A DNA stretch of 64,000 nt from positions 124,001 to 188,000 of the forward strand of contig NZ_VKCZ01000004.1 of NCBI RefSeq assembly GCF_009299835.1, written 5' to 3'. Origin of the DNA: Microlunatus speluncae. GTDB lineage: Bacteria > Actinomycetota > Actinomycetes > Propionibacteriales > Propionibacteriaceae. The notes beneath the pieces are model-generated. The model was not told the origin of the DNA, made no database searches, and saw only the letters and a list, made by a program, of their open reading frames with translations. Numbering within the stretch: position 1 is the first letter of the stretch; the number at the start of each line of letters is the position of its first letter. Positions 9,254 to 17,888 of this stretch are shown in pieces. The position numbers were made by a program, and so were the translations under genes.

Positions 9254-9742
9254 CTAGCGGATGCCGTCCGGGCCGATGGTGATCTTGGCCTGGTTGGCGC
9301 CGGCGCCGCAGTCCGGGCCGTTCGGATAGGTCACCGCCGCCATCACGGTCGCCTCGGGCAGCTTCTGTTCCGTGGCGGCCTTGATCATCACCGCCCTGAT
9401 CTTGACCGGGCCGGCGGGCAGTCCCTCGACGTTGGCGAACCCGACCAGGGTGTCGTTCGGCACGGCGGTCGCGGAGCACGGGGCGTCGGGTCCGTCGGAG
9501 TCGCAGCCCTGGTCGACGCTGTCACTGCCGGGGCTCAGCTGGACCTCGGCATCTCGGCAGACGTCCTCCCAGCAGACCGTGAGCTCGAGTCCGGTGACAT
9601 CGCCGGCGGCGGTCGCGTCGACCGTCACCGAAACCCCCGGCGCGCTGCCGATCGCGGTGCAGGCCCGCGGGCCGGCGGCGCAGCCGGTCAGGACCACGAT
9701 CGCGAGGATGATCGTGCCGAATGCTCCCCGAATTCCCGTCAT
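9254..9742 (-). CDS. Small predicted lipoprotein
   Basis: 162 residues. The N-terminus has a hydrophobic stretch ending in the lipobox LTGCA, so it should be exported and lipid-anchored after cleavage before the cysteine. The mature part contains several Cys residues (PRACTA, VCWEDVCRD, GCDSDG, APCSA, PDCGA) that could form disulfides, and otherwise a beta-rich, Asp-rich composition. I do not recognise a family. The ATG follows GAGGTG. It starts 21 bp from the divergent GH15 gene and converges on glnE. Confidence 0.7.
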   Translation of the reverse strand: MTGIRGAFGTIILAIVVLTGCAAGPRACTAIGSAPGVSVTVDATAAGDVTGLELTVCWEDVCRDAEVQLSPGSDSVDQGCDSDGPDAPCSATAVPNDTLVGFANVEGLPAGPVKIRAVMIKAATEQKLPEATVMAAVTYPNGPDCGAGANQAKITIGPDGIR

Positions 9743-9750
9743 CACCTCAC

Positions 9751-9756
9751 TAGTGT
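9751..9756 (+). promoter_or_regulatory. -10 hexamer TAGTGT of the GH15 gene (leaderless type)
   Basis: TAGTGT ends 7 nt before the ATG at 9764. Confidence 0.45.
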
Positions 9757-9763
9757 GTCCCGT

Positions 9764-11611
9764 ATGCCGTTGCCGATTGAGGATTACGCCCTGATCGGGG
9801 ATTGTCGGACGGCCGCACTGGTTGGCCGGGACGGCAGCATCGACTGGCTCTGCCTGCCGCGGTTCGACTCCGCTTCGGTCTTCGCCGCGCTGCTCGGGAC
9901 CCCCGAGCACGGCCGCTGGCAGATCGCTCCGGCCGCCCTGGAAGAGGCCCGGGTGCAGCGGCGCTATCGGGGCGACACGTTCGTGCTGGAGACCACGTTC
10001 GAGACGCCGGCGGGGACGGCCCGGGTGACCGATCTGATGCCGATCGGGTCGGACTATCCGCTGCTGATCCGACGGGTGGAGGGGCTGGCCGGCTCGGTCA
10101 GGATGACCCAGGAACTCGTGCTCCGGTTCGGCTACGCCGAGGCGCTGCCCTGGGTTCGGCGGGTCGACGGCGGCCTGATCGCCGCGGCCGGGCCGGACGC
10201 GCTGCTGCTCCGCGGCGACCCGCTGCCGGTCGCGGCCGACCACCGGCATCGCGGCGAGTTCACGGTCGCCGACGGGGACCGGCTCGACTTCACTCTGGCC
10301 TGGTATCCCTCGTACCGGCCCGCGCCCGGACCGGTCGACGTGGACGCCGCCCTGGTCCGGACCGAGGACTGGTGGCAGGACTGGTCCGACAAGTCCGACT
10401 GCGGTCCCGGCACGACGGGCCCGGCGGGCGGCGCGGCCGCCGGCGGTGAGGCCCATGACCGGTATGCCGCGGCGGTGCACCGGTCGCTGCTCGTACTGCG
10501 CGCGCTGACCCACGCCGAGACCGGCGGCATCGTCGCGGCAGCCACCACCTCGCTGCCGGAGGCGTTCGGCGGGCCGCGGAACTGGGACTACCGCTACAGC
10601 TGGCTGCGCGACGCCGCGCTCACTCTCGAAGCGCTGCTCGCGCACGGCTATTCGGCCGAGGCCGTGGCCTGGCGGGACTGGCTGCTGCGGGCCGTCGCCG
10701 GTGACCCGGAGGACATCCAGATCATGTACGGGCTCGCCGGCGAACGCGACCTGCCCGAGCGCGAGCTGAGCTGGCTGCCCGGCTATGCCGGCTCGACCCC
10801 GGTCCGGGTCGGCAACGGCGCGGTGGACCAGTTCCAGGCTGATGTGATCGGCGAGGTGATGGTCGCCCTCGACCTCGCCCGGCGGGGCGGCGTGCCGCAC
10901 CCGGGGCACGCCTGGCCGCTGCAGCGGGCGCTGCTCGACCGGGCCCGCAGCACCCTCGGCCGGCCCGATTCCGGCATCTGGGAGATCCGCGGCGAGCCGC
11001 GCCGCTTCACCCATTCCGCGGTGATGACCTGGGCGGCGTTCGACCGCGGCGTCCGCGGCGTTGTCGATCATGGACTGCCCGGGCCGGTGGACGAGTGGCG
11101 GCGGATCCGGGACGACCTGCGGGCCGAGATCGACGAGTCCGGTGTTGATCATGACCGCCGTTGCTTCACCCAGTATTACGGCAGCCACGGCGTCGACGCC
11201 GCCCTGCTGCAACTGCCTCAGGTCGGCTTCTGCGCCCCGGACGACCCGCGGATGCTGGCCACCGTGACCGCGATCGAGACCGAGTTGATCAATGACGGAC
11301 TGGTCCATCGCTACCGGACCGAGCGCGGCGTTGACGGCCTGCCGCCGGGCGAATATCCCTTCCTGGCCTGCAACTTCTGGCTGGTGGAGCAGTACGCGTT
11401 GACCGGCCGGACCGCAGACGCGGTGACCCTGATGGACCGGCTGCTCTCGTTCGCCAATGATCTTGGTCTGCTGAGCGAGGAGTACGACCCGGCCGGCCGG
11501 CGCCAGGCCGGCAACACCCCGCAAGCCTTGTCCCACCTGGCCCTGATCCGAGCCGCCGACGCCCTGTCCGGCCACCAGGCCCCGCTCCACCAACCGAGTT
11601 GTCAGAACTGA
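9764..11611 (+). CDS. Glycoside hydrolase family 15 protein (glucoamylase/trehalase type)
   Basis: 615 residues. The N-terminal beta-domain starts with IEDYALIGDCRTAALVGRDG and DWLCLPRFDS, a hallmark of bacterial GH15 enzymes, and is followed by the (alpha/alpha)6 barrel with NWDYRYSWLRDAA. A conserved LLSEEYDP near the C-terminus probably carries a catalytic glutamate. Actinobacterial members include a trehalase, so trehalose or an alpha-glucan are both possible substrates. There is no signal peptide. Its last four codons (Ser-Cys-Gln-Asn) and the TGA stop are made of the 54-bp palindrome at 11594-11647, so the original C-terminus has been altered. Confidence 0.85.
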   Translation: MPLPIEDYALIGDCRTAALVGRDGSIDWLCLPRFDSASVFAALLGTPEHGRWQIAPAALEEARVQRRYRGDTFVLETTFETPAGTARVTDLMPIGSDYPLLIRRVEGLAGSVRMTQELVLRFGYAEALPWVRRVDGGLIAAAGPDALLLRGDPLPVAADHRHRGEFTVADGDRLDFTLAWYPSYRPAPGPVDVDAALVRTEDWWQDWSDKSDCGPGTTGPAGGAAAGGEAHDRYAAAVHRSLLVLRALTHAETGGIVAAATTSLPEAFGGPRNWDYRYSWLRDAALTLEALLAHGYSAEAVAWRDWLLRAVAGDPEDIQIMYGLAGERDLPERELSWLPGYAGSTPVRVGNGAVDQFQADVIGEVMVALDLARRGGVPHPGHAWPLQRALLDRARSTLGRPDSGIWEIRGEPRRFTHSAVMTWAAFDRGVRGVVDHGLPGPVDEWRRIRDDLRAEIDESGVDHDRRCFTQYYGSHGVDAALLQLPQVGFCAPDDPRMLATVTAIETELINDGLVHRYRTERGVDGLPPGEYPFLACNFWLVEQYALTGRTADAVTLMDRLLSFANDLGLLSEEYDPAGRRQAGNTPQALSHLALIRAADALSGHQAPLHQPSCQN

Positions 11612-11647
11612 GTTGTGTCATAGGGCAACTCAGTTCTGACAACTCGG
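11594..11647. repeat. 54-bp palindromic repeat, copy 1
   Basis: Perfect palindrome: 22-nt arms around the 10-nt loop TGTCATAGGG. The arm starts CCGAGTTG-TCAGAACT and its inner part is GAGTTG pairing CAACTC. It overlaps the stop codons of two convergent genes and encodes the last residues Ser-Cys-Gln-Asn of both. No T-tract follows either arm. Same family as copies at 12628, 20935, 48345, 49985 and 57686. Confidence 0.92.
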
Positions 11648-12556
11648 GGTCGCGTGGGTGAACAGTCCGTCCTGGAACCGGCTTTCGGGCCGGTAGCCCG
11701 GCGGTTGGCTGCCGTCGGTGTCGGTGAATCCGTACTCCCGGGCCAGGAATCCTGCGCTGAGCGCGTGACCGGTGCGAGCCAGCACCTGGGAATCGGTAGC
11801 GAGTGCCACGACGGCGCGGCCGATGTAGAGCGGCGATTCGGAGTTGGCGAAGTGATCGCCCGGCGCAAGGTTGTCGCGCCACGTGTCCTCGGTGACCGAC
11901 AGCGCCTCGAGCATCTCCTCGGAGCGCAGGAAGCCGGGGGTGAGAGAGACGGCCGCGACCTCGTAGGGCCGGAGTTCTTCGGCCAGCAGGTGGCCCAGGA
12001 CGACGGCCGAGGTCCGCATCAGGCTGTAGGCGACGCCGGCGTTGTTGTAGCCGACGAAGTTTCCGTCCCCGATCTCCACGATCAATCCCCGGCGGTTCTT
12101 GATCATGAGCCGCGCGGCGTAGTGGCTCGTCGTGAAGTGGGCACCGATCCCGACATCGAGAGCCAGGAGATCGACTTCGGGGTCGTTCTCCCAGAACGGT
12201 CGCCGGTCCTGATCACTGAACATGCCGCGGTCGAGCTGATCATTGCCGGACATGTCGTTGACCAGGAGGTCCAGCCGCCCCTCCTGCTCATGATCGACCC
12301 GGTCGAAGAGCGCCCGTACTCGCTCCGGTTCGGTGTGGTCGACCTGCACCGCGATGCCCACGCCTCCGGCGGCCGACACCAGTTCGGCAGTCTCATCCAC
12401 GGTCTCCGGCCGGCCGAATGACGATGGCCGGCCGCGGACGCTCCGCCCGGTGCAATAGACGGTCGCGCCGGCTTCGCCCAGGGCACACGCGATGCCGCGT
12501 CCCGCACCGCGCGTCGCTCCGGCCACCACCGCGACGCGCCCCGTGAGTGCACCCAT
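11630..12556 (-). CDS. Short-chain dehydrogenase/reductase
   Basis: 308 residues. Rossmann-fold SDR: the glycine motif GATRGAGRG near residue 14 binds NAD(P), LLVNDMSG replaces the usual NNAG, and YSLMRTS supplies the catalytic-region Tyr, although the YxxxK lysine is not in its usual place, which may alter or weaken catalysis. The long C-terminal tail (GYRPESRF) is typical of the SDR group with this variation. Start: ATG at 12556 behind GGAGGG; an upstream in-frame GTG overlaps that site. Its C-terminal Ser-Cys-Gln-Asn and stop come from palindrome copy 1. Confidence 0.8.
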   Translation of the reverse strand: MGALTGRVAVVAGATRGAGRGIACALGEAGATVYCTGRSVRGRPSSFGRPETVDETAELVSAAGGVGIAVQVDHTEPERVRALFDRVDHEQEGRLDLLVNDMSGNDQLDRGMFSDQDRRPFWENDPEVDLLALDVGIGAHFTTSHYAARLMIKNRRGLIVEIGDGNFVGYNNAGVAYSLMRTSAVVLGHLLAEELRPYEVAAVSLTPGFLRSEEMLEALSVTEDTWRDNLAPGDHFANSESPLYIGRAVVALATDSQVLARTGHALSAGFLAREYGFTDTDGSQPPGYRPESRFQDGLFTHATPSCQN

Positions 12557-12627
12557 TCGAAACACCCTCCTCAGGTTCTCAGCCTCGTCCGCACCTTAAG
12601 CCGAACCACTGACATTTCCCCGCCGAG

Positions 12628-12681
12628 CCGAGTTGTCAGAACTGGGTTGTGTCATAGGGCAACTCAGTTCTGACAACTCGG
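12628..12681. repeat. 54-bp palindromic repeat, copy 2
   Basis: Same 22-10-22 design with loop TGTCATAGGG; one G-T type mismatch in the inner stem (GGGTTG against CAACTC). It begins 7 bp behind the stop of the NUDIX gene and 72 bp upstream of the SDR start. Confidence 0.92.
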
Positions 12682-12688
12682 GGTCAGG

Positions 12689-13156
12689 TCAGGTCAGGGC
12701 GGGGAGGGCTCGGGTGAGCAGGTCGGCCAGGTCTTCGGGGTAGACCTGCTCGGTGGTCCTGTGCAGGTCGGCGAGGGTCCACCAGGCGTGGGTGTCGATC
12801 GAGGCGTGCTCGATCGCGTCCTGGCCGGCGAAGGTGATCGGGGCGTCGCCGACGCGGACCGCGTAGTAGGTCTGTCGCTGCCGGTAGCGGACCGAATCGA
12901 AGCCGAACTCGATGGTCGCCTCGCCGAGCGGGCCGACCAGGGCGGACGGCTCGACGATCAGGCCGACCTCCTCGGCCAGCTCGCGGACTGCCGCGCTCTC
13001 CGGCGACTCGTCCGGCTCCAGGCCGCCGCCGACGGTGAACCAGTACGGACGGTCGGGCTCGGCCGGATCGAAGCCGTGCAACAACAACAGTCGATCTTGC
13101 CGGTCGACGGGCAACACCCGGACCGCGGTCCGCTGTTGCGGCTGGGCGTCGGTCAT
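12689..13156 (-). CDS. NUDIX hydrolase
   Basis: 155 residues. A complete Nudix box runs from GGGLEPDESPESAAVRELAEE: Gly, five residues, Glu, seven residues, REUXEEXGU, the Mg2+-binding diphosphate-cleaving motif. The preferred nucleotide or sugar-nucleotide substrate cannot be read from sequence. Its ATG overlaps the stop of mshA by four bases (ATGA), so the two are translationally coupled and probably share the promoter in front of mshA. Confidence 0.88.
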   Translation of the reverse strand: MTDAQPQQRTAVRVLPVDRQDRLLLLHGFDPAEPDRPYWFTVGGGLEPDESPESAAVRELAEEVGLIVEPSALVGPLGEATIEFGFDSVRYRQRQTYYAVRVGDAPITFAGQDAIEHASIDTHAWWTLADLHRTTEQVYPEDLADLLTRALPALT

Positions 13157-14385
13157 CCGACGGCGCTCCGGTACGCCTGCAGGGTGGCATCGGCCGACCG
13201 GTCCCAGCTGAAACCGGCGGCGTGTTGGATGCCGGTCTGGCCGAGCTGCACGGCCCGGTCGGGATCATCGAGCAGCGACCCCAACGCCCGGGCCCAGTCG
13301 GCCGGGTCGTGTCCGTCGACCAGGATCCCGGTCCTGCCGTCCGCGACGGCATGGCGCAAGCCGCCGACGTCGGCGGCCACCACCGGCCGGGTGCAGGCCT
13401 GGGCCTCCAGGGCGACCAGGCCGAACGACTCGTTGTGCGACGGGACCGCGACCAGGTCGCTGGCGCAATACCAGCGATACAGCTTCAGCCGCTCCGAGTG
13501 CGGCCGGAACTCGACCAGATCGCCGACCTGCAGGGAATCTGCCAGATCGGGCAGGGTGTCGGCCCAGTCCCGGTCAGGGCCCGACGGGCTGCCGATGATG
13601 ATCAATCTCAGCCGGTCCCGGCGGGCCGGTCGTTCCTTGATCAACTCGGCGGTGGCCCGGATCAGCACGTCCGGCGCCTTGAGCGGCTGGATCCGGCCGA
13701 CGAACAAGATCAGCTCGGCATCCATCGGCACCCCCAGCTTGGTCCTGGACTCGAGTTGATCACAGGGGTGGAAGACGTCCAGATCGACCCCTGGCGGCAC
13801 GATCGCGATCCGCTCCGGCTCGGCACCGTAGAGCCGGCGCAGGTCAGCGGCCTCGTCCGGGGTGTTGGCGGTCAGTGCCTCGGCCAGCCGGACTATCTCG
13901 GCTTCGCCGTCGGCCCGGGGCTCCGGTTCGGCTCGTTGATCTTCGGCCAGCGCGGCGTTCTTCACCCGGGCCATGGTGTGCATGGTGTGCACCAGCGGTG
14001 GTCGTACCGGACCAAGATCGAGAGCGGCGAGCCCGGACAGCCAGTAGTGCGAGTGGAACAGGTCGAAACCGCCGGCCAACGGGCGCAGCGCCGCGGCGAA
14101 CTCGGTCACCAGACCCGGCAGCTGCTCCTTACGGACCGGCTCCGGCGGCCCGGCCGGGAGATGGCGGACGGTGACCCGTTCGGCCAGGGGCACGACGTCG
14201 GGGGTGTCCGGATCGGACCGCCGGGTCATGATCTCGACCTCGACGCCGTGCCGGCCGAGCGCCGTGGCCAGCTCGGCCACATAGACGTTGAGCCCGCCGG
14301 CGTCGCCCACCCCGGGCGTGGCCAGTGGAGAGGTGTGCAACGAGATCATCGCGACTCGGCCCGGACTCCCCGTGATCGGCGGCAC
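13153..14385 (-). CDS. mshA: D-inositol-3-phosphate glycosyltransferase (mycothiol synthesis)
   Basis: 410 residues, GT4 family with two Rossmann-like domains. Strong MshA signatures: RVAMISLHTSPLATPG at the N-terminus, GDAGGLNVYV, FHSHYWLSG and HTMHTMARVKN; the C-terminal donor site has FVGRIQPLKAPD and ESFGLVALEAQA. The enzyme joins GlcNAc from UDP-GlcNAc to inositol 3-phosphate, the first step of mycothiol biosynthesis in the cytoplasm. GTG start with TAGCCT 6 nt upstream and no ribosome-binding site. Coupled to the downstream NUDIX gene. Confidence 0.9.
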   Translation of the reverse strand: MPPITGSPGRVAMISLHTSPLATPGVGDAGGLNVYVAELATALGRHGVEVEIMTRRSDPDTPDVVPLAERVTVRHLPAGPPEPVRKEQLPGLVTEFAAALRPLAGGFDLFHSHYWLSGLAALDLGPVRPPLVHTMHTMARVKNAALAEDQRAEPEPRADGEAEIVRLAEALTANTPDEAADLRRLYGAEPERIAIVPPGVDLDVFHPCDQLESRTKLGVPMDAELILFVGRIQPLKAPDVLIRATAELIKERPARRDRLRLIIIGSPSGPDRDWADTLPDLADSLQVGDLVEFRPHSERLKLYRWYCASDLVAVPSHNESFGLVALEAQACTRPVVAADVGGLRHAVADGRTGILVDGHDPADWARALGSLLDDPDRAVQLGQTGIQHAAGFSWDRSADATLQAYRSAVG

Positions 14386-14391
14386 CGGTCA

Positions 14392-14397
14392 AGGCTA
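14392..14397 (-). promoter_or_regulatory. -10 hexamer TAGCCT of mshA (leaderless type)
   Basis: Minus-strand TAGCCT ends 6 nt before the GTG start of mshA. Confidence 0.5.
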
Positions 14398-14444
14398 ACT
14401 GTGTCAGTGCCGGCACCGAGACTTGCCCTCCTAGGAGGGTGGAC

Positions 14445-14984
14445 ATGATGATCAGCGAATTGCAGCCGGTGCCGGGACGGTTTCGCGCCCTGTGCTGCGA
14501 GTGCGGGGCGGTGCGGTCGTTCAATCTGCGCTACACCGGGGGCAACCGGATCGGTGACTCGAGGTACGCCGACGAACGGTGCACGATCGACCTGAAGTGC
14601 GCGGTCTGCGGCGTACGGAGGCGCCATGCCTACCTGCTCGACAACTTCTCGGTGCCGGATTTCGCCGAGAAGTGGCAGCGGCCGGCGCCGCCGCAGGGCG
14701 GTTACGACCCGTTCCTGGAGGCCACCGGGCGGTGGGCCGACTGGACCTTCGTCGAGACCCCGCTGCCCGACGGCATCATCGAGATCATCGATGCCGACCG
14801 GCGCGAGGCCTATTTCGATCCGGCGGGCTGGGAGGGGGACTCGACGCTGGGGCTGGCCCACGTGCTGGCGCACCTTGATCTGCGGCATCACGAACTGTTC
14901 GAGTCGACGACGGCCGGAGACCAGCTCGAGCTGGAGGCCGAGCGGATGGCGCGGGAGCGGCTGGACCGGCCGTGGCGGGACTGA
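14445..14984 (+). CDS. Uncharacterised protein with paired Cys-x2-Cys motifs
   Basis: 179 residues that I cannot assign to a named function. The N-terminal third has two cysteine pairs, CCEC near residue 17 and CAVC near residue 50, spaced as in a zinc ribbon. The middle is acidic and Trp/Phe-rich, and the C-terminus has HVLAHLDLRHHELFE, a His-rich helix. The ATG at 14445 is 6 nt behind AGGAGG. It is divergent from mshA and converges on a methyltransferase. A zinc-binding cytosolic protein of a DUF family is likely. Confidence 0.65.
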   Translation: MMISELQPVPGRFRALCCECGAVRSFNLRYTGGNRIGDSRYADERCTIDLKCAVCGVRRRHAYLLDNFSVPDFAEKWQRPAPPQGGYDPFLEATGRWADWTFVETPLPDGIIEIIDADRREAYFDPAGWEGDSTLGLAHVLAHLDLRHHELFESTTAGDQLELEAERMARERLDRPWRD

Positions 14985-15005
14985 TGATCATGAGCCCGCA
15001 GTTGA

Positions 15006-15785
15006 TCATGATGCGGCGGGCCGCTCCGCCACCAGCAGGTAGGCGGCGGGCAGCGCGCCCGCCGCCGGCCCGAGCCCCTGATAGAGCTCCGGTTGGGCGA
15101 CCTCCCGCAGCGCGCGGATGATCAAACCGGCGCCGAGCAGTGCCGTGACCACCTGGCCGAGGGACCAAACGAAGCTGGTGTGCGGCGGCAGCGGATCGGT
15201 CATCCCCAAAGTCACCTGGGGTGCCTTGGCCGAATCGCTGTAACCCCGCCGAGTCGGGTCGAGGTAGTCACCGGTCACCGTCAGCTGGTTCGGCCCGGCG
15301 ACGGTGAGCACCTCCCACAGCGGATGGTGCTCACTGATCACGACCCGGCCGCCGGCGGCCAGCCGCTCCGCGACCGTGCGGGACCAGGCGTCGAGGTCCG
15401 GCACCCAGCAGATGCCGCCGCCGGAGATGAAGATCAGGTCGAACCCGGTCAGTTCCGGATCCAGGGCGGTCAGGTCGCCCTCGCGCAGGTCGACGTCGAC
15501 ACCGAGCGTTTCGGCCTTGGCTCGCCCGGTCGCCAGGTGGGTGGGGGAGATGTCGACGCCGACGACCCGGACGGCGCCGAGCTGGGCGAAGCTGAGGCAC
15601 TCATCGCCGATCGAACAGGCCAGGTGCAGCACCCGCAGTCCGGCCGGGTCACCGGTCGCGGCCAGTTCGTCGTCGGACAAGGCGCAGCCGCCGGCCCGGA
15701 AGAACTCGACCGGCTCACCGAGCCGACCGGCGGCGATCGCCTCCCAGTAGACCCGGTTCTGCCTGGTGACCGCCGCGACGTCCAT
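15006..15785 (-). CDS. Class I SAM-dependent methyltransferase
   Basis: 259 residues. Motif I is VLHLACSIGDE near residue 52, followed by the acidic ribose contact VVGVDIS and post-motif GGRVVISEHHPLW. It belongs to the small-molecule methyltransferase group whose N-terminus reads NRVYWEAIAAG; the acceptor is unknown. ATG start with TACGGT 6 nt upstream and no ribosome-binding site. Confidence 0.83.
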   Translation of the reverse strand: MDVAAVTRQNRVYWEAIAAGRLGEPVEFFRAGGCALSDDELAATGDPAGLRVLHLACSIGDECLSFAQLGAVRVVGVDISPTHLATGRAKAETLGVDVDLREGDLTALDPELTGFDLIFISGGGICWVPDLDAWSRTVAERLAAGGRVVISEHHPLWEVLTVAGPNQLTVTGDYLDPTRRGYSDSAKAPQVTLGMTDPLPPHTSFVWSLGQVVTALLGAGLIIRALREVAQPELYQGLGPAAGALPAAYLLVAERPAAS

Positions 15786-15791
15786 CCGAGG

Positions 15792-15797
15792 ACCGTA
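15792..15797 (-). promoter_or_regulatory. -10 hexamer TACGGT of the methyltransferase gene (leaderless type)
   Basis: Minus-strand TACGGT ends 6 nt before the ATG at 15785. Confidence 0.45.
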
Positions 15798-15820
15798 CGC
15801 GTCGGCGGGCGGGTCGACAA

Positions 15821-16408
15821 TCAGAATTCGCCGGGCAGCCCACCGTGCCGGAGAGTCAGCACATCCGAGGTCGACCGCAGCGCCGTGATCACCGACGGCA
15901 GCGGCGTCTCGTGGATCCGCCGGTCGTCCCGCTCGCCGAGCTCCGGCCGCACCGGCCAGGCCAGCCGCTCCTCGCCGAGGGAGAACCGAGCATCGATCCC
16001 GGGCCGGTTGCCGCGCGGATCCTGGCGGTGCCAGGCGCCGTCGAGGTGGATCGCGACCAGCCCGTGCACCACGAAGCCCGACCCGTCGTCGGTCAGCCGC
16101 TGGTAACCCAGGCCGGCCGGGATCCCCTGCCGGCGCAGCAGCGCGGCCAGCAGATGGGCCTTGGCATAACAGAGCCCGACCCCGTTCGTCAGGGTCTCCG
16201 AGGCGCTGATCGAGACCCTCGGATCCTCGGCGTCGAAGGAATGCGCGATCCGGTCCCGGACGTGTTCGTACGCGGCGCGGGCGTAGTCCAGCTCGGCCGG
16301 ATGCCGGGCGCGCAGTTCCTCGGCGAGAGCGATCACCCGCGGATGATCACCATCGACGAATTCGTCCGAAACCAGATACCGCTGCAGCTCGCGTACGTCC
16401 CAAGGCAC
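15821..16408 (-). CDS. Transglutaminase-like cysteine peptidase-fold protein
   Basis: 195 residues. A transglutaminase-like core is visible: LTNGVGLCYAKAHLLAALLR carries the nucleophile Cys, GFVVHGLVAIHLDGAWHRQDP gives the His, and an Asp follows. This fold catalyses amide hydrolysis or transfer; the substrate is unknown. It is divergent from the Hen1/Pnkp pair, 82 bp apart, so a functional link is possible but unproven. GTG start chosen because TACAGT lies 6 nt upstream and the conserved region begins there. Confidence 0.75.
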   Translation of the reverse strand: MPWDVRELQRYLVSDEFVDGDHPRVIALAEELRARHPAELDYARAAYEHVRDRIAHSFDAEDPRVSISASETLTNGVGLCYAKAHLLAALLRRQGIPAGLGYQRLTDDGSGFVVHGLVAIHLDGAWHRQDPRGNRPGIDARFSLGEERLAWPVRPELGERDDRRIHETPLPSVITALRSTSDVLTLRHGGLPGEF

Positions 16409-16414
16409 GGGCCG

Positions 16415-16420
16415 ACTGTA
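16415..16420 (-). promoter_or_regulatory. -10 hexamer TACAGT of the transglutaminase-like gene (leaderless type)
   Basis: Minus-strand TACAGT ends 6 nt before the GTG at 16408. Confidence 0.45.
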
Positions 16421-16490
16421 GATCGTGATCTTGCCCCGGTCGAGGGGAAATGTCCTGGCCGCTGGGCCGTCGAGGGGCCAGGATGGGCGG

Positions 16491-17888
16491 GTGTTCCTGA
16501 CCCTGACGACGACCCACCGGCCGGCGACCGACCTGGGCTTCCTGCTGCACAAGCATCCCGACCGGGTGCAGCAGTTCGCGCAGTCGACCGGCACGGCCAC
16601 GGTGTTCTACCCGGAGGCGTCGGAAGAACGGTGCACGGCGGCCCTGCTGCTGGAGATCGACGCGGTGCGGCTGGCCCGGTCCGCCGGTCGCGGCGTGCCC
16701 GATTTCAGCCTCGCCCAGTACGTCAACGACCGCTCGTACGCCGCGTCGTCGCTGCTCGGCGTCGCGTTGGCCGACGTGTTCAGCACGGCGCGGTCCGGCC
16801 GCTGCCGCTCGCGGCAGGAGCTGGCCGACTCGGCGATCCCGCTGCAGCTCGAGCTGCCGGTGCTGCCGTGCCGTGGCGGGCCGGGCGTCGCGCACCGGAT
16901 CTTCGAACCGCTCGGCTGGCAGGTCGAGGCGACCTCGATCCCGTTGGATCGGCGGTTCGACGGCTGGGGGGAATCGCGCTACGTCCGGCTGAGCCTGTCC
17001 GGGACGCTGCGGTTGGCCGACGCCCTGAACCAGTTGTACGTCCTGCTGCCGGTGCTGGACGAGGCGAAGCACTACTGGCAGGGCCCGGACGAGGTGGAGA
17101 AGCTGCTGCGGTCCGGCGCCGGCTGGCTCGCCGGTCATCCCGAGCGGGCGATGATCACCCGCCGCTACCTCGGCCGCCACGACGCCCTGACCCGGGTGGC
17201 GCTGTCCCGCTTGGCCGAGCTCGACGGCGATCACGAGGAGTCGGTCGATCCGGTCGGCGAGGAGGAGGTCGCCCAGCCCGCGGAGCGCCGGCAGCCGCTG
17301 AACGAGCAACGGCACGACGCGCTGCTCGCCGCGTTGCGCCGGATCGGGCCGGACTCGGTGATCGATCTCGGCTGCGGGTCCGGGCAGTTCCTGGCCCGGT
17401 TGATCAAGGAACCGGGGCTGACCAAGATCACCGGGATGGACGTGTCGATCCGGTCGCTGCAGGCCGCCGCGCGCCGGCTCCGGCTCGATCCGCTGAACGA
17501 GCGACAGGCCGCCCGGATCGACCTGTTCCAAGGTTCCCTGACGTACGAGGACGCCCGCTTGTCCGGCTACTCGGCCGCCGTCCTGATGGAGGTGATCGAG
17601 CATCTCGACCCGTCCCGGCTCGGTGCCCTGGAACGCGTCGTGTTCGCCGCCGCTCGCCCGGCGGCGGTGCTGGTCAGCACCCCGAACGCCGAATACAACG
17701 CCAACTACGAAGGGCTTTCCGGCATGCGCCATCCCGATCACCGGTTCGAGTGGAGCCGGGCCGACCTCGCCGCCTGGGCTCAGCGCGTGGCCGGTGAGCA
17801 CGGCTACTCGGTCGAGCTGACCGGGATCGGCGAGGAGGATCCCGAGCACGGCACTCCGACCCAGCTGGCGGTGTTCCACCGTGGCTGA
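16491..17888 (+). CDS. hen1: 3'-terminal RNA ribose 2'-O-methyltransferase Hen1
   Basis: 465 residues. The N-terminal half (about 1-240) is the bacterial Hen1-specific domain that activates Pnkp ligase, starting FLTLTTTHRPATDLGFLLHKHPDR. The C-terminal half is the methyltransferase: SAM motif DLGCGSGQFL near residue 292, metal-site segment MEVIEHLD near 366 and GMRHPDHRFEW near 411. In characterised bacteria Hen1 methylates the 2'-OH at a cleaved RNA end before Pnkp seals it, so a repaired tRNA resists recleavage by the same ribotoxin. GTG start. The 3' end overlaps pnkp by 8 bp. Confidence 0.92.
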   Translation: MFLTLTTTHRPATDLGFLLHKHPDRVQQFAQSTGTATVFYPEASEERCTAALLLEIDAVRLARSAGRGVPDFSLAQYVNDRSYAASSLLGVALADVFSTARSGRCRSRQELADSAIPLQLELPVLPCRGGPGVAHRIFEPLGWQVEATSIPLDRRFDGWGESRYVRLSLSGTLRLADALNQLYVLLPVLDEAKHYWQGPDEVEKLLRSGAGWLAGHPERAMITRRYLGRHDALTRVALSRLAELDGDHEESVDPVGEEEVAQPAERRQPLNEQRHDALLAALRRIGPDSVIDLGCGSGQFLARLIKEPGLTKITGMDVSIRSLQAAARRLRLDPLNERQAARIDLFQGSLTYEDARLSGYSAAVLMEVIEHLDPSRLGALERVVFAAARPAAVLVSTPNAEYNANYEGLSGMRHPDHRFEWSRADLAAWAQRVAGEHGYSVELTGIGEEDPEHGTPTQLAVFHRG

